Of a stretch of 64,000 nucleotides of DNA, positions 1 through 21,808 are shown piece by piece. The stretch comes from Daucus carota subsp. sativus (Eukaryota > Streptophyta > Magnoliopsida > Apiales > Apiaceae), in the NCBI RefSeq assembly GCF_001625215.2, contig NC_030385.2:35427598-35491597 (forward strand), in the 5' to 3' direction. Position 1 is the stretch's first letter; every line of letters starts with the position of its first letter. The position numbers and the translations under genes were made by a program. A model generated the notes under the pieces. That model worked only from the letters and a program-made list of their open reading frames with translations, did not search any database and was not told where the DNA came from.

Positions 1-4913
<4,913 letters not shown>

Positions 4914-5652
4914 TGTGACGGAAGTTGGTGTACACACGGGGGCTCATATAACACCTGGTGTCGCAAACAAATAATTCAGTCAAACTGCACCTATATATGT
5001 TGGGATGGATGTTGTATCATCATTCATAAATGTATTTTATGTGATATCTTAGCTTTTCTTATCCTCAAATAATATGGGACGTACGCCCTTTTGAAAATGT
5101 TGTGCCTGATTTGCAACCAAGAAAAAGTACTTCTTTTCCAAAGAAGCTGACTTCTAATCTTCTAATCCCGTTTGTGTAAAAAAGCAGAAGCACAAGTTAC
5201 AAGTGTTAGTTTTTCTCTCACAGCTTCTACTTCTTTCTCAAACACTTTAATCATTTATAAGTCCTAACTCGTTTATAACTTCTACTTCACATTTTTACTT
5301 TAATCAAAATGCACTTATTTAAAACTCATTCAGATCTGTCTTGACAATTACATATGTTTAAATGGTAATAGGCACTCTAATATTATAAATTTATATATGC
5401 ATATTAAAGTAAAATTCTAATTAAATTTAAAGAAATATAAAATTATATGTAATTTTTATAAATATTATATAAATAATTTCGCGTAACTTCTGATCATGTA
5501 AATTCTAATCGAAAATTCTCATCAAAGATAACTTTATTTTTGGGATTAATCTAGGATCTTACTCAAATCAACCTAAACCGACAAGCCTAAATTCGTGTTT
5601 TCGGGAACTCGTGTAAAATACACCAACCGGTGCTTCATCGAGGGGCTTCGTT
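4914..5652. other. Intergenic, dispersed-repeat remnant
   Basis: No gene seen. From about 5100 to 5320 a stretch rich in 'aagcagaag', 'cacttataagt' and 'ttctacttc' resembles stretches near 31460-31680 and, on the other strand, 35370-35490. It is therefore a dispersed repeat, perhaps a degraded MITE; I found no clean terminal inverted repeats or target duplication. Confidence 0.4.
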
Positions 5653-5754
5653 TTGGTTCTTGCAAGCCATTGTAAGGTATACTCGCCCTCCAGTCTGTGT
5701 ATGATTTGTATGTGGTTTGCTTGTGTCTGTAAATTGAGGATTGCGAGTTGCACT

Positions 5755-5880
5755 TGCAGAGTCTCTCTCTCTCGCTCTCGTTCTCGCTCTTTCGCTCGCT
5801 TTGTGCTAATTGGTTGTGTCTCTGTATATTGCATAGTAAGTTGCAATCGACTCTCTCTGTCTGTCTGTCTCTCCCTCCAC
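5755..5880 (+). repeat. CT-rich leader tract
   Basis: Pyrimidine-rich tract of CT and CTGT runs just before the start codon at 5900. Such CT tracts are common in 5' leaders of plant genes, which mildly supports transcription of the downstream frame. Confidence 0.5.
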
Positions 5881-5899
5881 ACACATAGTCTTTGTCTCA

Positions 5900-6184
5900 A
5901 TGGATTCAGTAGTATTCTCTCCGAATCCAACTCGGAAGAGGAAGAGAAGACTAGGAAGTAATTATGTAGGACGAAGACTCTCGTTCAGCGATGATCAAGA
6001 TCACGAACGCGTTCCAGAGAGAAGGCGGGGAGGAAACTCAGAAGAGGATGTTTTGGTACTGCTGAATTCACTTGACATAGTTCAGAAAATGTGGATGGAA
6101 CATCAGAAGAGACTTAGGAGTACCCGTGCTGCACTCAAGGAGGAATGGGACAACAAAATACGCATTCTTATGTCCATGAGATGA
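5900..6184 (+). CDS. Uncharacterised small basic protein, 94 aa
   Basis: I do not recognise the family. The single-exon frame starts at the first ATG after a CT-rich leader and ends with TGA at 6182. The protein has a basic patch KRKRR (residues 13-17) that could be a nuclear localisation signal, a GRRLSF motif (24-29) of the RxL type used in cyclin docking, an acidic Ser-rich stretch, and a C-terminal half (about 48-94) that looks like one or two amphipathic helices rich in Leu, Arg and Lys. It lies between GCN5 and the VHA-F pseudogene, at the spot where the duplicated VHA-F promoter and exon 1 would be expected. It could be a genuine lineage-specific gene or chance; no function is assigned. 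Confidence 0.5.
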   Translation: MDSVVFSPNPTRKRKRRLGSNYVGRRLSFSDDQDHERVPERRRGGNSEEDVLVLLNSLDIVQKMWMEHQKRLRSTRAALKEEWDNKIRILMSMR

Positions 6185-6554
6185 TACTGGTTTTCGAGAG
6201 AGCGGACAAGAATTATTCACCTGTTTGGGTATAGCTTTGATCATGATCATGTCGAGGGGCTTCTGATTAAGATTTGATTGGATTTGGTAGCTTAACTATA
6301 CTAATGTTTAGTGGAGTAGTAGTATAATTGATCAGTTACCTTGATTGTTGAATACAAATTATTAGGGATTTTTATGAATTGTTAGGTGTTAGAAATTTGT
6401 AATGTATAATATAGAATTGTTTAGTGTTTGTAAACTTGTGTTGTTTGCTGCAATTTTGTTAACTGCTTGAATGCTGACTTTATATTAAAGCAATTGCAGT
6501 TTTCATTTATTATCTGTTATATATTTTTTATTTGAGACATTTATATGAATAATG

Positions 6555-8660
6555 TGTGTGTCAGAGAGGGGGGGGGGGGGGGGGGGGGGGGCTGCCTTGT
6601 CTGGTGTGCCTGTTGCTTCTATAAGTATTAACTTGGTCTTAAACTGCGTATATTCTCAGTTGATTTAGGTTAGCTCGCAAATTGCTCTATAGACTACAGT
6701 CTATACCTGTGGGATTTTTTAAAGTTAATTATTTTAATAGTAACTTTTCTGTGTAGGACGCTTGCTGGAGTTGGAAATGGTTAGCTGAAGAGGAGAACAA
6801 ATGACCTTATTTTGGACTCGAGTAATTTCTTTCTGCTATACTCTAATTATTTTGGTTTGCCGGCTATTATGCTCTGTTCTGGATGACTTCGTTCAGCACC
6901 ACATATAGATATGCTTGCCTTATTTGTCTTCAGTTATATACTACCATTGTGGTGAGGGCCAATTCATCCCAACTTTATAATTCAACAAAATTAGGATCCA
7001 TATAATCTTTAGATGTAGGTACAAGAAGGAAATTTAAGGAAGGAAATAGATATTATTAAGATTTCATATATTAAAGTTGTTGCTTGTTAAGGCCTCTTTA
7101 AGATTGACAATAAAGATGATTTGTTTGTCAATAAATTTTGGATAGAAAAAAATCTCAATTTCCAGACGAAATCTCTCTTTCTTTGTTTTATTTAATTCTT
7201 AATCTCAGAAATTACTGAAGAAAAAATTGAACATTTATTTGAAGAGTTCACATCAAGAGAGGACATAAAAATTTGCAATAGTCTTGGTCAGCCAATATGT
7301 GTGCATAAAGCCTTTTTGCATCTTTATCTGATGAAGTTAATTGCAATGCTTAACCCTGTTGAATTTGGAACTTCTGTTTATGATCATGTCTGATATCTGA
7401 GTACAGCTTTCTCTCAAAGGGGGCACAATTTATTAGTAGAGTAATAGATCACTTCGGACTATATGTGGATGCAAGTGCTAATAGTTGTAGTAGTAGTAGG
7501 CTAGTAGCTCATTGCTTAAGCTTGTAGATGAAATTAGAGTGTTTTGTGCATGGTTCACATAAGCATAGTTCTGTAAATTTACCCCTGCTCCTTGTTTGTG
7601 CAATCTAATGATAGTAGCCAAGAAGTGGATGAAGATCTACCCAATTTCTCTTTCTCTCTTTGTTCAGTAATTCCTCTGGTTAGGTAATCTGTCTCTTTAA
7701 CTTCCTTTTAGATTGCCTTCCTAATTCTGTCTGATTCTCCTGATTAGTATTAGTGCCTTCCTAATGTCTTAGTGTATTTTCTCTTATTTGTTAACTAAAG
7801 TGCTGAGCGAGTATTGTCTAAATTTGTGATTTATCAAATGTGCATCTCTGTTTATGGATTTGCTATTTCCGTTTGTTTATAGAAGAGTTTCATATGTATT
7901 TAAATCATCTAAAACAAACTACTATCTAAGATCTCAGTGTTTGAATGCAATAATATAGGAATAACAGGTAGCGCTTCTATTCTTAAAATAGAAGATCAAT
8001 GCTAGATAAACTTAGATTGGAAGTGTTGGGAAGACTTTATGTTATGAAGATATTTGTGCTTACGAAGTACTTTTACAGGGCATACACTTGGATGCTTTTG
8101 TTGATTGAACAGAATTCGTAAGGTTCCCACTATAAAATCAACACAAACTTCAACGTCCGAATTTTCTATCAGACAAAATGTTCTGTTGTCCAAGCAGGTA
8201 ATAGTAATATAAAGGCCATGTCATGTTTTTATGATTCTATTTGTCTTATGTTTAATCAGTAAGTGGCAAGTAATGGTAGGTCATAGTTTTTGATTTTATC
8301 AGTCTGAACTCTGACGTTTATTTTGCTAGGGGCAAAAATAGATTTAATTCATTGCTATTTACCCATATTCGGTTTTCATAATATTGTAGTTTCAAGAAAT
8401 ATCATGTATTATTTCAACTGGATGATATGATGTAATGCTATTTGTGGCTATGTAATGATGTATACCCGGCGATCGCGAAACTGCTATGATTTAGATGGAC
8501 CATCCGTATTGAGGAACTGAGTGAAGATAATATTTAATCCTTCATTATTCATTATCTACAAAGTATCATGGTGAGGGATAGAAGGATAGGATAGTTGGCT
8601 TCTCACCTGTTTAGCTTTGTTCTAGGCTAATATATATGCCATATTACTATTTGAGTTTTA
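6555..8660 (+). pseudogene. Truncated VHA-F pseudogene (intron 1 to intron 3)
   Basis: Colinear with 11610-12890 of the intact VHA-F gene. Exon 2 is recognisable at about 6757-6820 ('cttgctggagttggaaatg') and exon 3 at about 7208-7300 ('gtcttggtcagccaatatg'). The reading frame is broken by substitutions and small indels: exon 2 has lost its first bases and gained an in-frame stop, and exon 3 has an insertion before the 'gtcttggtcagcc' block. Exon 1 and exon 4 are absent. Intron homology extends throughout, so this came by DNA duplication and not by retroposition. Confidence 0.85.
6568..6591 (+). repeat. Poly(G) tract, 24 nt
   Basis: Uninterrupted run of G at the start of the VHA-F pseudogene homology. 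The functional VHA-F intron 1 has a shorter G run at the matching place (about 11666-11675). The length is likely uncertain in the assembly. Confidence 0.9.
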
Positions 8661-9299
8661 TCCCTATCAAATTACTGAAATGATGTCCTTAGATTACTGA
8701 GAAAATCATTCCATCTTGTATTTCCCCTGACTTGAGGTTTTCCCATATTACAGCAGGCATTGTTACTTCTATACTTGATTAAATAACTGGACAAGGAGCA
8801 AACAAACAAGGAACAAGGTAGCAAAGAACGATTTGAAAGTAGCAAAGAACGATTTGATAGCAAGGAACAAAGGAAATTAGTTGAATTAAAAGAAAGATTT
8901 ACCTCCAATAGTTGAATTGTGACTGAGAGACTGAGATTCGATTAGGAAATTAGGATAGGGCTTCAATTTCTCGGTCGAAGGTTTGAATCAGATATTCCCT
9001 CGAATATGTGTCCGCTAATATTCGATTGAGGGAAGTGTACGGAATTAAATTCGAAGTAATGAACTTGAATTATGTTATTAATAATATTTTTATAACCCTA
9101 TCAATGTCTCGGTTAACAATTCGGATTTCAGTTAACCGTGGCTAAAAAATCGAAAAACCGAAATTCATATTTGGCTCCCGAAAACCGAACCGAAATATTA
9201 AGTTTGGTTAACTGAACCAAAATTATTTCGGGTATGTGGTGGTGTTCGGTTAATTAAAAATGCTCACCCTTAGCGACATGTATGCCATAATCAATACGT
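8661..9299. other. Spacer between pseudogenes
   Basis: No gene. Contains a short direct repeat, 'gtagcaaagaacgatttga' twice at about 8819-8858, and an A-rich region with several 'aaccgaa' words near 9150-9200. The distal breakpoint of the 5-kb tandem duplication should lie here. Confidence 0.4.
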
Positions 9300-9995
9300 T
9301 GTACAAAGAACACGAAATAATAATGATTTGTATGCTGTTTATATAATTTAAAATGCAAACATCAAGTTCAAGTGCATTGCTGGAATAATCTGCATTTATA
9401 TGCTAGTTTTCATTTTCCCGCATGTATTTCCAGTATCCTAAGATGTGTTGTGCTATTGCAAGTAAATACATACCTATACTACATCTATTCTTTTATAAAT
9501 ATAATATGCTCTCCAGATTCACAATGGGATTTTCTTATAACTGCTAGCTTTTCTTCTGAATATATTTTCCAGCTTTCTTGAGTAGGCATCAGTACTGTGT
9601 TCCTAAGTTAGTCATTCGAGTTTCTAATGCATCTTGGATTGCAGATCTGAAGACAATGTTAAAGCTAGTTGAATCAGAGAGCAATACTACATGACATTGG
9701 AGATGTTTGTTGCAAATGCACACTCATTTAATGACATTGGAGATGTTCATGTTCGTTACAGATGCTAGGTGGATGCTTCCTGATGCATGGTAATACTACT
9801 AAACGTATTTGCAACACTAGCATTGCAGGTTTAGGAATATGATATTAGTATTGTTTTGGACAGGTCTGAAAATTTGGAAACTTAATCCACGAAGGAATGA
9901 TCGAAGGGGTTCGATTTGAAGTCAACATGTTTTTTAACCAAAGGGGCAATTAGGATCCGAAGACGGCACTCAAACTTCAAATTCGAAATTCAACA
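9300..9995 (+). pseudogene. GCN5 3'-end pseudogene (bromodomain exon and last exon)
   Basis: Matches 4320-4913 of GCN5. The 'tcttggattgcag' splice acceptor and following exon ('atctgaagacaatgttaaa') are at 9632-9700, followed by a frameshift ('gagagcaatac' for 'gagcaatac') and an internal duplication of 'tgacattggagatgtt'. Traces of the last exon are at about 9945-9995. Intron sequence is included, so it arose by DNA duplication. Confidence 0.8.
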
Positions 9996-10700
9996 CATAT
10001 GTAAATGACTTTGTTGTATACTTTCGCAGTTTTGTATGTCGAAAATAAGTATCTGACAGTCACATGTAAGCAACAAAGTTTATACTGTGTTTTGCAAAGT
10101 CGAATTAAGAACAAGTTTAGATGAAATAATTAATTTTTTTTAAATTTAATTTGCCTTCGCCCCATTACAAGTATTTTTGCAAATAATAAATCTCTACATC
10201 GAGAATGATGTTTAACTTTTATAAATTGATAAGTTTTTAGTTTAGTTGTAATTTGTTGAAACTAATTTTCTGATTAATTACTTTTATTAGTAAATATTTG
10301 TAATCGTTTCTATATCATATGTTTAGAAATAAATTGTTAAACATTTTTAAAAAAAATATATTTATATATAAACTGATATCCTAAAAGATGGACCATATTA
10401 ACATTTTAAATCAATTTTAGTCGCTCAATTCTTATTACCCTATAATTTGTGACCCCTTTTTAGAAAAAAAAATATATATGTTTTGCGGTAATATTTTATT
10501 AATAAGAAAGTAGTACTTGTCAAATTATAATGAAGTATCTTTGATGAAAAAAGAAAATCAGAGATAGAATATATAAAAATAATATTAATATTATGTAAGA
10601 AAAAAGAAATAAAATAATAATCTGGCTGTAACATAAAAAGGTCGGAGAAGAAACAAACAGTCCGCTGTGCTGTTTAGTGAATGAAATAAGCAAATCAGAC
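9996..10700. other. AT-rich intergenic region upstream of VHA-F
   Basis: No gene or clear repeat seen. The last 300 bp should include the VHA-F promoter. Confidence 0.4.
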
Positions 10701-10756
10701 CCCTCTTCTTACCTCCACTCATCCATCGCAATCTTATTAATTACTCTACCTGTCAG

Positions 10757-10973
10757 GTATGCTTCTGATGCAATTAGTTTTTAATTGTTTATTATATTCA
10801 CTTTTAATTTTAATTGTTGATTGTTTAGATTCAGATTGTTATTTGGATTTAGTTTTATGAATAGTTTAGTGTTTGATATAATTGTTGATATCGAAATCAT
10901 TTCGATTTCTAGGTGATGGTGTGTATGAATAGCACTCTGATATTGGTAGCTCAGCTGTGTTTTGTATATTTAG
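10757..10973 (+). other. Probable 5'-leader intron of VHA-F
   Basis: A good donor ('gtcag|gtatgc') and acceptor ('atttag|gtg') bracket a T-rich segment directly before the VHA-F start codon at 10982. Leader introns at this distance are common in highly expressed plant genes. Inferred from splice signals only. Confidence 0.55.
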
Positions 10974-10981
10974 GTGTTTGA

Positions 10982-13353
10982 ATGGCGAACAGAGCTCAAA
11001 TCCCCACTAACAATTCAGCATTGATCGCGATGATTGCGGATGAGGTCATTGTTTTCTTATTATTAATTTACTATTATATGTTTGTTTGGTATGTTTATGT
11101 CTGAGATGTATTGATTTAGCGGTCGGCTTAAGTTGCTTTCTGCCGCCTGATTATGGGTTTGGGAAATTGGATTTTAATATTTAATCTCGCATCTGATGTT
11201 GGCGTATAGGGCTATGTATAGTAAAATACCACGAAACTGAGGTCGAAGAATGCAATTGGTCGCTTATTTGCTTTGAATAACCTGGTGAAGTTTTGGTCAT
11301 GCAAAACTTTGGGGGCAATCGTGTCTTGCTCCTATGTAACAATTCATATGCCGTGTCCAATTTCTGCGGGATGTTTGCTGTACTTTTGATTTCAAATATA
11401 TAGCAAAATTGATGTGGAGTAGTTTATGAGTGGACCTTGTGGGTTAGACGATTTACCTATAATTAATGTGTAGCATACTAGTAGAATGCGCTAATTTTCT
11501 AGCCGCTAATCTTTGTCTCCCAAGTACTCTGATGTGTATTTCCACACCATTTATTCATGCTCGAGTCTTTTACTAGAATGCTACCCTATTGCTTGTCTGT
11601 GTTGCTTCCAATATACACATGTGTGTGTATGAGAGAGAATGGCGGGTTTTTGTTTTTTTTTTTTGGGGGGGGGGTATGTGCTTCATCGTATAAGTATCAA
11701 CTCTGATCTTAAGTGCATATATTCCTAGTTGATTTGTATTAGCTTGCAGAATGCTCTAAAATTGTAGGATTGTCCTAACGTTTGATGCGAAGTTAAATAA
11801 TTTGTTAGTGATTCTTCTATGCAGGACACAATAACTGGGTTTCTACTTGCTGGAGTTGGAAATGTTGACATAAGGAGGAAGACAAATTACCTTATTGTGG
11901 ACTCAAGTACTGTTCTTTACTTGAAATACTATATAATATTTGGGCTGCCTGCTATTACGCTATTTTCCGCATTAATAATAAGTTGACTATGATTTTTTAT
12001 GATTTCTTATATAATTGTTAATTTCAGAAACTACTGTCAAACAAATCGAAGATTCATTCAAAGAGTTCACAGCTAGAGAGGACATTGCAATAGTCTTGGT
12101 CAGCCAATACGTAAGTGTATAGCCTTTCTGTGTCTTTATTCTGTTACCTAATTTGCAATGCCCAATATTTTTGAGTGTGAGAAGTTTGTGTTAGAAATTA
12201 TGTTGCTGTGTAAGGCTGTGCATAGTACTGCAGTCTCACACTGTAATACAATTTTTGTACTCTTTTAAATTGACAATTTGTCGCACCACAAGTTTAGAAG
12301 ACTTTATATTTGGACAATTTTGAGCTCTTGAAATATAATTTATGGGCAAAAGCTTTGATGCTCTCCTTGATAGAACAAAATTCTCTAAGAATCCTAAAAT
12401 AAAACCAACACCAGTATAGGAGGGGTAACATAGTACTAATGAAATAATATACTTCAAGGTTCAAATTTTCTGTCAGACGAGATGTTATAATGTACAACAA
12501 GTAATAGTAATATAAAGGTTGTCTTATTTTTTTATAATTCTATTCTATCAATGTTATGCTTATTCAGCATGCAACATAAATTGATTAGTTCATTGCCGTT
12601 TATATAAATTATAATTGGCAAAAGTTTCATGTTCATTGCTACTGGATGATGTGTTGTACTTTATGTGACTATGTGGCTATGTAACAATGTATATCCAGGC
12701 ATTGTCAAAACTTCCTTGTTAATTGAATGGACCATCTGTGATTTTTGACGAGGAACACTAATAAAGATTTTTTTTAAAAATTCTAATCCTGCATTACCCA
12801 TCAAAAAATTCTCACTAGGGAGCGAAGGATGGATAGATAATTAGTACTCCATCTGTTCACCTTTGTTCTAGGCAATAATATATTTCCGATATTATACCTC
12901 ACTGTCTGAAGTATAATATCCTAGTAAATGCAAAATATATATATATACTTATTACATGTATGGTGCCAAATCATTCATTGTTAAGTACTCAAGTTATTAC
13001 TATTCAAATTATAAATATCAACTAATTTGCATATTCTTTACTGTCATGCATTTTGATCATTAATGAAACAAAGAAAGAATATAGTATCCGAATTAACCTC
13101 ATATAAGTGTCAATATAAGATTGACCTTGTATGCATTATTCTCTATTTATATATATACATTTAATATCTACTTATGCTTGATTCTCAGGTTGCCAACATG
13201 ATTAGGTTTCTAGTTGACAGCTACAACAAACCCATTCCAGCAATTTTGGAGATTCCTTCAAAGGACCATCCATATGATCCTGCACACGACTCTGTTCTTT
13301 CTCGAGTGAAGTATCTCTTCTCTTCTGAATCAGTGGCATCTGATCGCCGTTAA
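10982..13353 (+). CDS. VHA-F: V-type proton ATPase subunit F, 130 aa
   Basis: Subunit of the peripheral V1 sector; sits on the central rotor shaft of the proton pump that acidifies vacuole and trans-Golgi. Exons 10982..11044, 11825..11906, 12028..12110, 13189..13353; total 393 bp including stop, phases consistent. The product begins MANRAQIPTNNSALIAMIAD, contains GVGNVDIRRKTNYLIVDS and ends with the conserved HPYDPAHDSVLSRVKYLFS. Arabidopsis VHA-F is 128 residues and almost identical across the core. The start is fixed by this N-terminus. A truncated copy lies upstream at 6555-8660. Convergent with the complex I gene at 15225. Confidence 0.97.
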
Positions 13354-14322
13354 TATCTCTATTATTAGGTTATGTTAATTCAATTTTCTTGGTTCAACCA
13401 ATTATGTAATGTATTTGTTATGAATTATTTTTGGAACCGCATATCAGATTTCATCTCATGGTTCTGAGTGGATTTAATATATGAATAATATGAGTGCCGA
13501 GATTGTAACTATCTGTTGACTTTTAAGTTGAAGTGCAGAGGTTTCTTGCTAATTCTTTTTAAGTTGTGAGACTTGATCAGATGTCGGTGTAAATGAGGAA
13601 CTCAGCGTAATAGTTAATACATTCGGTGTATCCATCGATCACCTTTCTAGTGAACATGGGAAGAGTCAAGAGTGAGCACTCAGGTTTAAAGGTTTAAGTC
13701 TCAGTGGCGGGTGGAGTAGAGGTTTTAGGTACAAGTACGCCCTCTGAGTAACAAATTTGAAAGATATTTCTAGTAATTTGAGAAAAATCTGATCCAATCG
13801 ATAATCCGAGATTTTGGACTTACATTTATTTTTTTTTAATTTGAATTGGATTTTGGATATTTCAAACTGAAATCCAAAATCTAATCCAAAATCATAACCT
13901 AAAACCTGGAAAAAATCATATATGTGTGTGTAATTATATACTATTCATAACTTTTAATAAAATATACTTCTAATAATCTTTTAAATTTTAGTTATATTTG
14001 TGTCTGTCATTAATATATACATACACACGTGTCTATTCTTGGTTGATAGTTTTTTTTTATTGAATTAATTTCAAAAAATAACTAATGAATTAAATTTTAG
14101 TTTAAACTCTTTTTCAAAATTAATCAAAATTAAGTAACTTACTTGAAAAAAATAAGATACATCCAACAACGATGAGTTGCTTATATTTGAGCAACTTACT
14201 TTAAGTGAATTTCCAACATTGACTTGTGTATATGAAATGAACATTGTAAGCCTTTGTATTAAGTTGCACAGATATTTAAGATTACCAAGAGAAAAACAAT
14301 TACAAACAATACGTGCCAGCAA
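13354..14322. other. Intergenic after VHA-F
   Basis: Holds the VHA-F 3' UTR and AT-rich DNA. No other gene or repeat that I can support. Confidence 0.4.
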
Positions 14323-14325
14323 TAA

Positions 14326-14544
14326 TGTTGTGTTTGGTTGGGGAGAATGAAATGGAATGGAATGAGTAAAAAAATTTGAAACTACTAAGATAGGAAGAAA
14401 GTTTTGAAAAAAATTTGAGGAAGTGCAAAATTGCTATGATGAGATTTGAGAAGAAATTGAGGATGGGAGAGAATGGAGCACTCCATCTCAAATTGAAGGT
14501 GACATGTCTATTTCACCGAGCCTCTCTCCGAGACAGTGCCCAGA

Positions 14545-14641
<97 letters not shown>

Positions 14642-14965
14642 CGCCGGCTCCCCTGTCATCAGGTCACCAACTTCCTTGACCTTCCGGCACTGGGTAGGCG
14701 TCAGCCCCCATACATGGTCTTACGACTTTGCGGAGACCTGTGTTTTTGGTAAACAGTCGCCCGGGCCTGGTCACTGCGACCCCCTTTGTGAGGAGGCAGC
14801 CCTTCTCCCAAAGTTACGGGGCTATTTTGCCGAGTTCCTTATATCTAGCATATGATGCAAGGAATGGAATGGAGGAAAAAATGAAATTTCTAAAAAATTG
14901 TTCATAAGTTAGTTCATTTTTCATTCTATTTCTTCCGGAATCATTCACCCCAACTAAACACAACA
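14326..14965. mobile_element. Tourist-like (PIF/Harbinger) MITE carrying plastid DNA
   Basis: Terminal inverted repeats: left TGTTGTGTTTGGTTGGGG, right (complement) TGTTGTGTTTAGTTGGGG; about 25 bp with two mismatches. Flanked by direct TAA at 14323-14325 and 14966-14968, the 3-bp TWA-type target duplication of PIF/Harbinger elements. It encodes no protein. Inner arms repeat 'ggaatggaatg'. Without the plastid insert the element would be about 300 bp, a usual MITE size. Confidence 0.75.
14498..14841 (-). other. Plastid-derived 23S rRNA fragment (NUPT)
   Basis: The minus strand reads as the domain IV to V region of large-subunit rRNA, with the universal block 'ggccgtaactataacggtcc' (14599-14618) and 'gcgaaattccttgtcggg' (14576-14593). 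Surrounding sequence agrees with chloroplast and not E. coli 23S. A few differences from remembered plastid sequence include C-to-T type changes ('gggtaggcg', 'tcccaaag'), as expected for plastid DNA aging in the nucleus. The open frames over this stretch are not genes. Confidence 0.92.
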
Positions 14966-14968
14966 TAA

Positions 14969-15224
14969 GAATCAAAGCAGCACCTATGAACAACATAAAC
15001 AGAGTCCATAGATTTCATCAACATCAAGACTTTCTGATACAAGTAAAAGAATAGCTCATTTAACAAGCGAGCTTAATTGTTTGTTTAAACCAACTACAAA
15101 TCAAAAACTGTGAAGGTGTGAAAAAACAGTGAGCATTTAACAAGACGGCCAACAGTTTTCAACCACAGGTGCCTGTGACCGTCCATACTCTGTTAATTAT
15201 TTATGACATTACACAAGATCACTT
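14969..15224. other. Intergenic, 3' flank of complex I gene
   Basis: No gene; probably 3' UTR of the minus-strand gene that ends at 15225. Confidence 0.4.
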
Positions 15225-19604
<4,380 letters not shown>

Positions 19605-21808
19605 CTTCTCTCTTCCTTCTTGGCCGATGTAGATAGATTCGAGAGAGATGGGGAGAGACTGTGTCGAGAGAGATACGAGAGAGAGATGGAGAGGATGCTA
19701 GTGTACACGGGGGTGCGCAGGGTACCACATATTTAGCTTCGTACGTGTGCTCTCCACGCCTCGTTTAGCCCGCATCCTAGTTTCGTGGGCTTTATCCTTT
19801 ATTACGGCCCATTTTCGTTTTATTAAGCCTTCATTCGTTTCCAATTTTCAACTGGGGAAAAGAATTGATTGGGTGTTGGGCTGCCGTTACATGGTAAAAA
19901 TCTAAATCATTCAAAATAAATTATTAGCAAGAGAATTGATAAAGAAACAAAAAAAATTCTTATATATGATATCATTCGGCTACTTTGTGTAAAAATTTTA
20001 GAGGGTGTATTTAATTGAGATTTTAAATAATTTTTTTCATGTATGAAAATTGTGGGTATTCAATTGAAATTGTTTAAAATTCAATTAAAATATTTGGGTC
20101 TTCAAGTGAGATTTTAAATTATGCTACAAAATCTGGTGATATTTAATCAGAATTTGAAATTATGTTTTTTTAATCCGATTATATTCAATTGGCATTATTT
20201 AAAATCCATTAAAATGATATATTTTGTGACATGTATTTTATATTTTTTGAAATTTCACCAAAATTCATGAGATGTTAAAATATTATGATTGAATAAAAAA
20301 TCTATATGAATTTTGCGACATTTTATTAAGAATGTGCACAAAATTTATTGAAATTCATATATTAAAAACAATCATTAAAATTTCAATGGAACAGCGATTA
20401 TCGATTAACCACCGAGATTTGTCGCTAAAAGGAACTGGTATGAAACGTAGACACTCTCTCTGTGTGCCAACCATACTCGAGGTCGAGGCCCGACCCAGCA
20501 GGCGATATGGCCCATACTTAGGTGCCCTCAAGGCTGAAGTTTAGGCACCTATATCATATTTATGATGCTTAGCAAAAATGATACTCGTAGATTTTTAAAC
20601 ACAAATTAGTGAATTATAAATTTAGAAATTACTAAATTATGAATTTGGATGGCCATGAAACCAAAATCATGATATTTGCAAGTCAAAGACTGTATGTGGC
20701 CCGAAATCTGGCGAAACATGACCATCACTCTTGTGTTCTTATATAGCCAAGCCACCGTCTGGATCCTCATCTTCGTCTTCGCTATGATGCCAACATGTGA
20801 AACACGGGGACGGATGCACACTCGGCAAGATTTGAACAAGTTGTCATGTTTGACTGCTACTTCAAGGATGAGCACCACATAAAATTTAATCAAAAATAAC
20901 AAAATAATATTTGACGTCCAGCAAATTAATCGGTTTCTCTCAACTTTGTAAGTAATTGGAGAAATATTTAAAATCTTCTTGTTGCATTAGGGACTGATTC
21001 TCTTTTTAACATATATTGTATTATTGCATAAAAAATAAAAAATTAAGTCAACTTATGTGCAGCTGTTAGCATATTTTTTGTTATATCTAACTTGTAATAC
21101 ATTGAATATTTTTCAAATACAACTTGGCAATATTGGAATCCAATATACTCCGTCAAGTTTCTCGTTACATAGCATATATGATGAACACCAGCAATATAAG
21201 CAGTCTACACTCTACAACGATCAAAAGATATATGGTTTAATACATGAAAGATATAAGTTCGTGCTGGATCGAACGTTGCAGACTTTCGAGAACATAATAT
21301 TACTAGAATCCGGACCATGAAATGATGAACAGGTTTATAATCAATTAATTTGTAACTATTTGTCTAGCATAATCACCTCACATGAAAGTTTATAATCATT
21401 CACGGTTAGTAACGGAACCAGAAAAAACTAATCTAAACTGCAATATATAAACTACAATATTGATCTTTCGAACTCTAAAAAAAGTTTGCAGTGTATGATT
21501 GTATAAAAATTATGAATCGGTTATGTTGTACATAAGAAAATCGTGCGAAGACTGATAATTAACTAACACAAAAAGAGACACTGAGGTTACTTTGTACAAC
21601 TGCATGTAGCTACAAAGTTCCGTGTACATGAAAAAGCAAAACAAAAACAAAATTAAACCCAAGCGGCCATATGAACATCTGCTCGGAGCTCCGATCTTTT
21701 AATTCCTCAGGAGCCTGTATAAGTATATAATATCGATCCCTAACTCAACCTTTAAATTCCCTACCGTATATATATGTGTATTGTATTTAATTAATCTCCA
21801 AACAAACA
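19605..21808. other. Intergenic between complex I gene and Aux/IAA gene
   Basis: Promoter side of the complex I gene and 3' side of the Aux/IAA gene. 19985-20300 is AT-rich with repeated 'ttcaattgagattttaaat'-like words, probably an old transposon remnant. 20440-20545 and 20680-20880 have higher GC content but no family I recognise. Confidence 0.35.

Noticed and set aside
14415-14752. Two overlapping plus-strand open frames of 65 and 82 codons
   Set aside because: They run over the antisense of plastid 23S rRNA and its MITE arm; not genes.
20606-20902. 98-codon minus-strand frame in a GC-richer patch
   Set aside because: Unrecognised, no supporting gene structure; left as unknown intergenic DNA.
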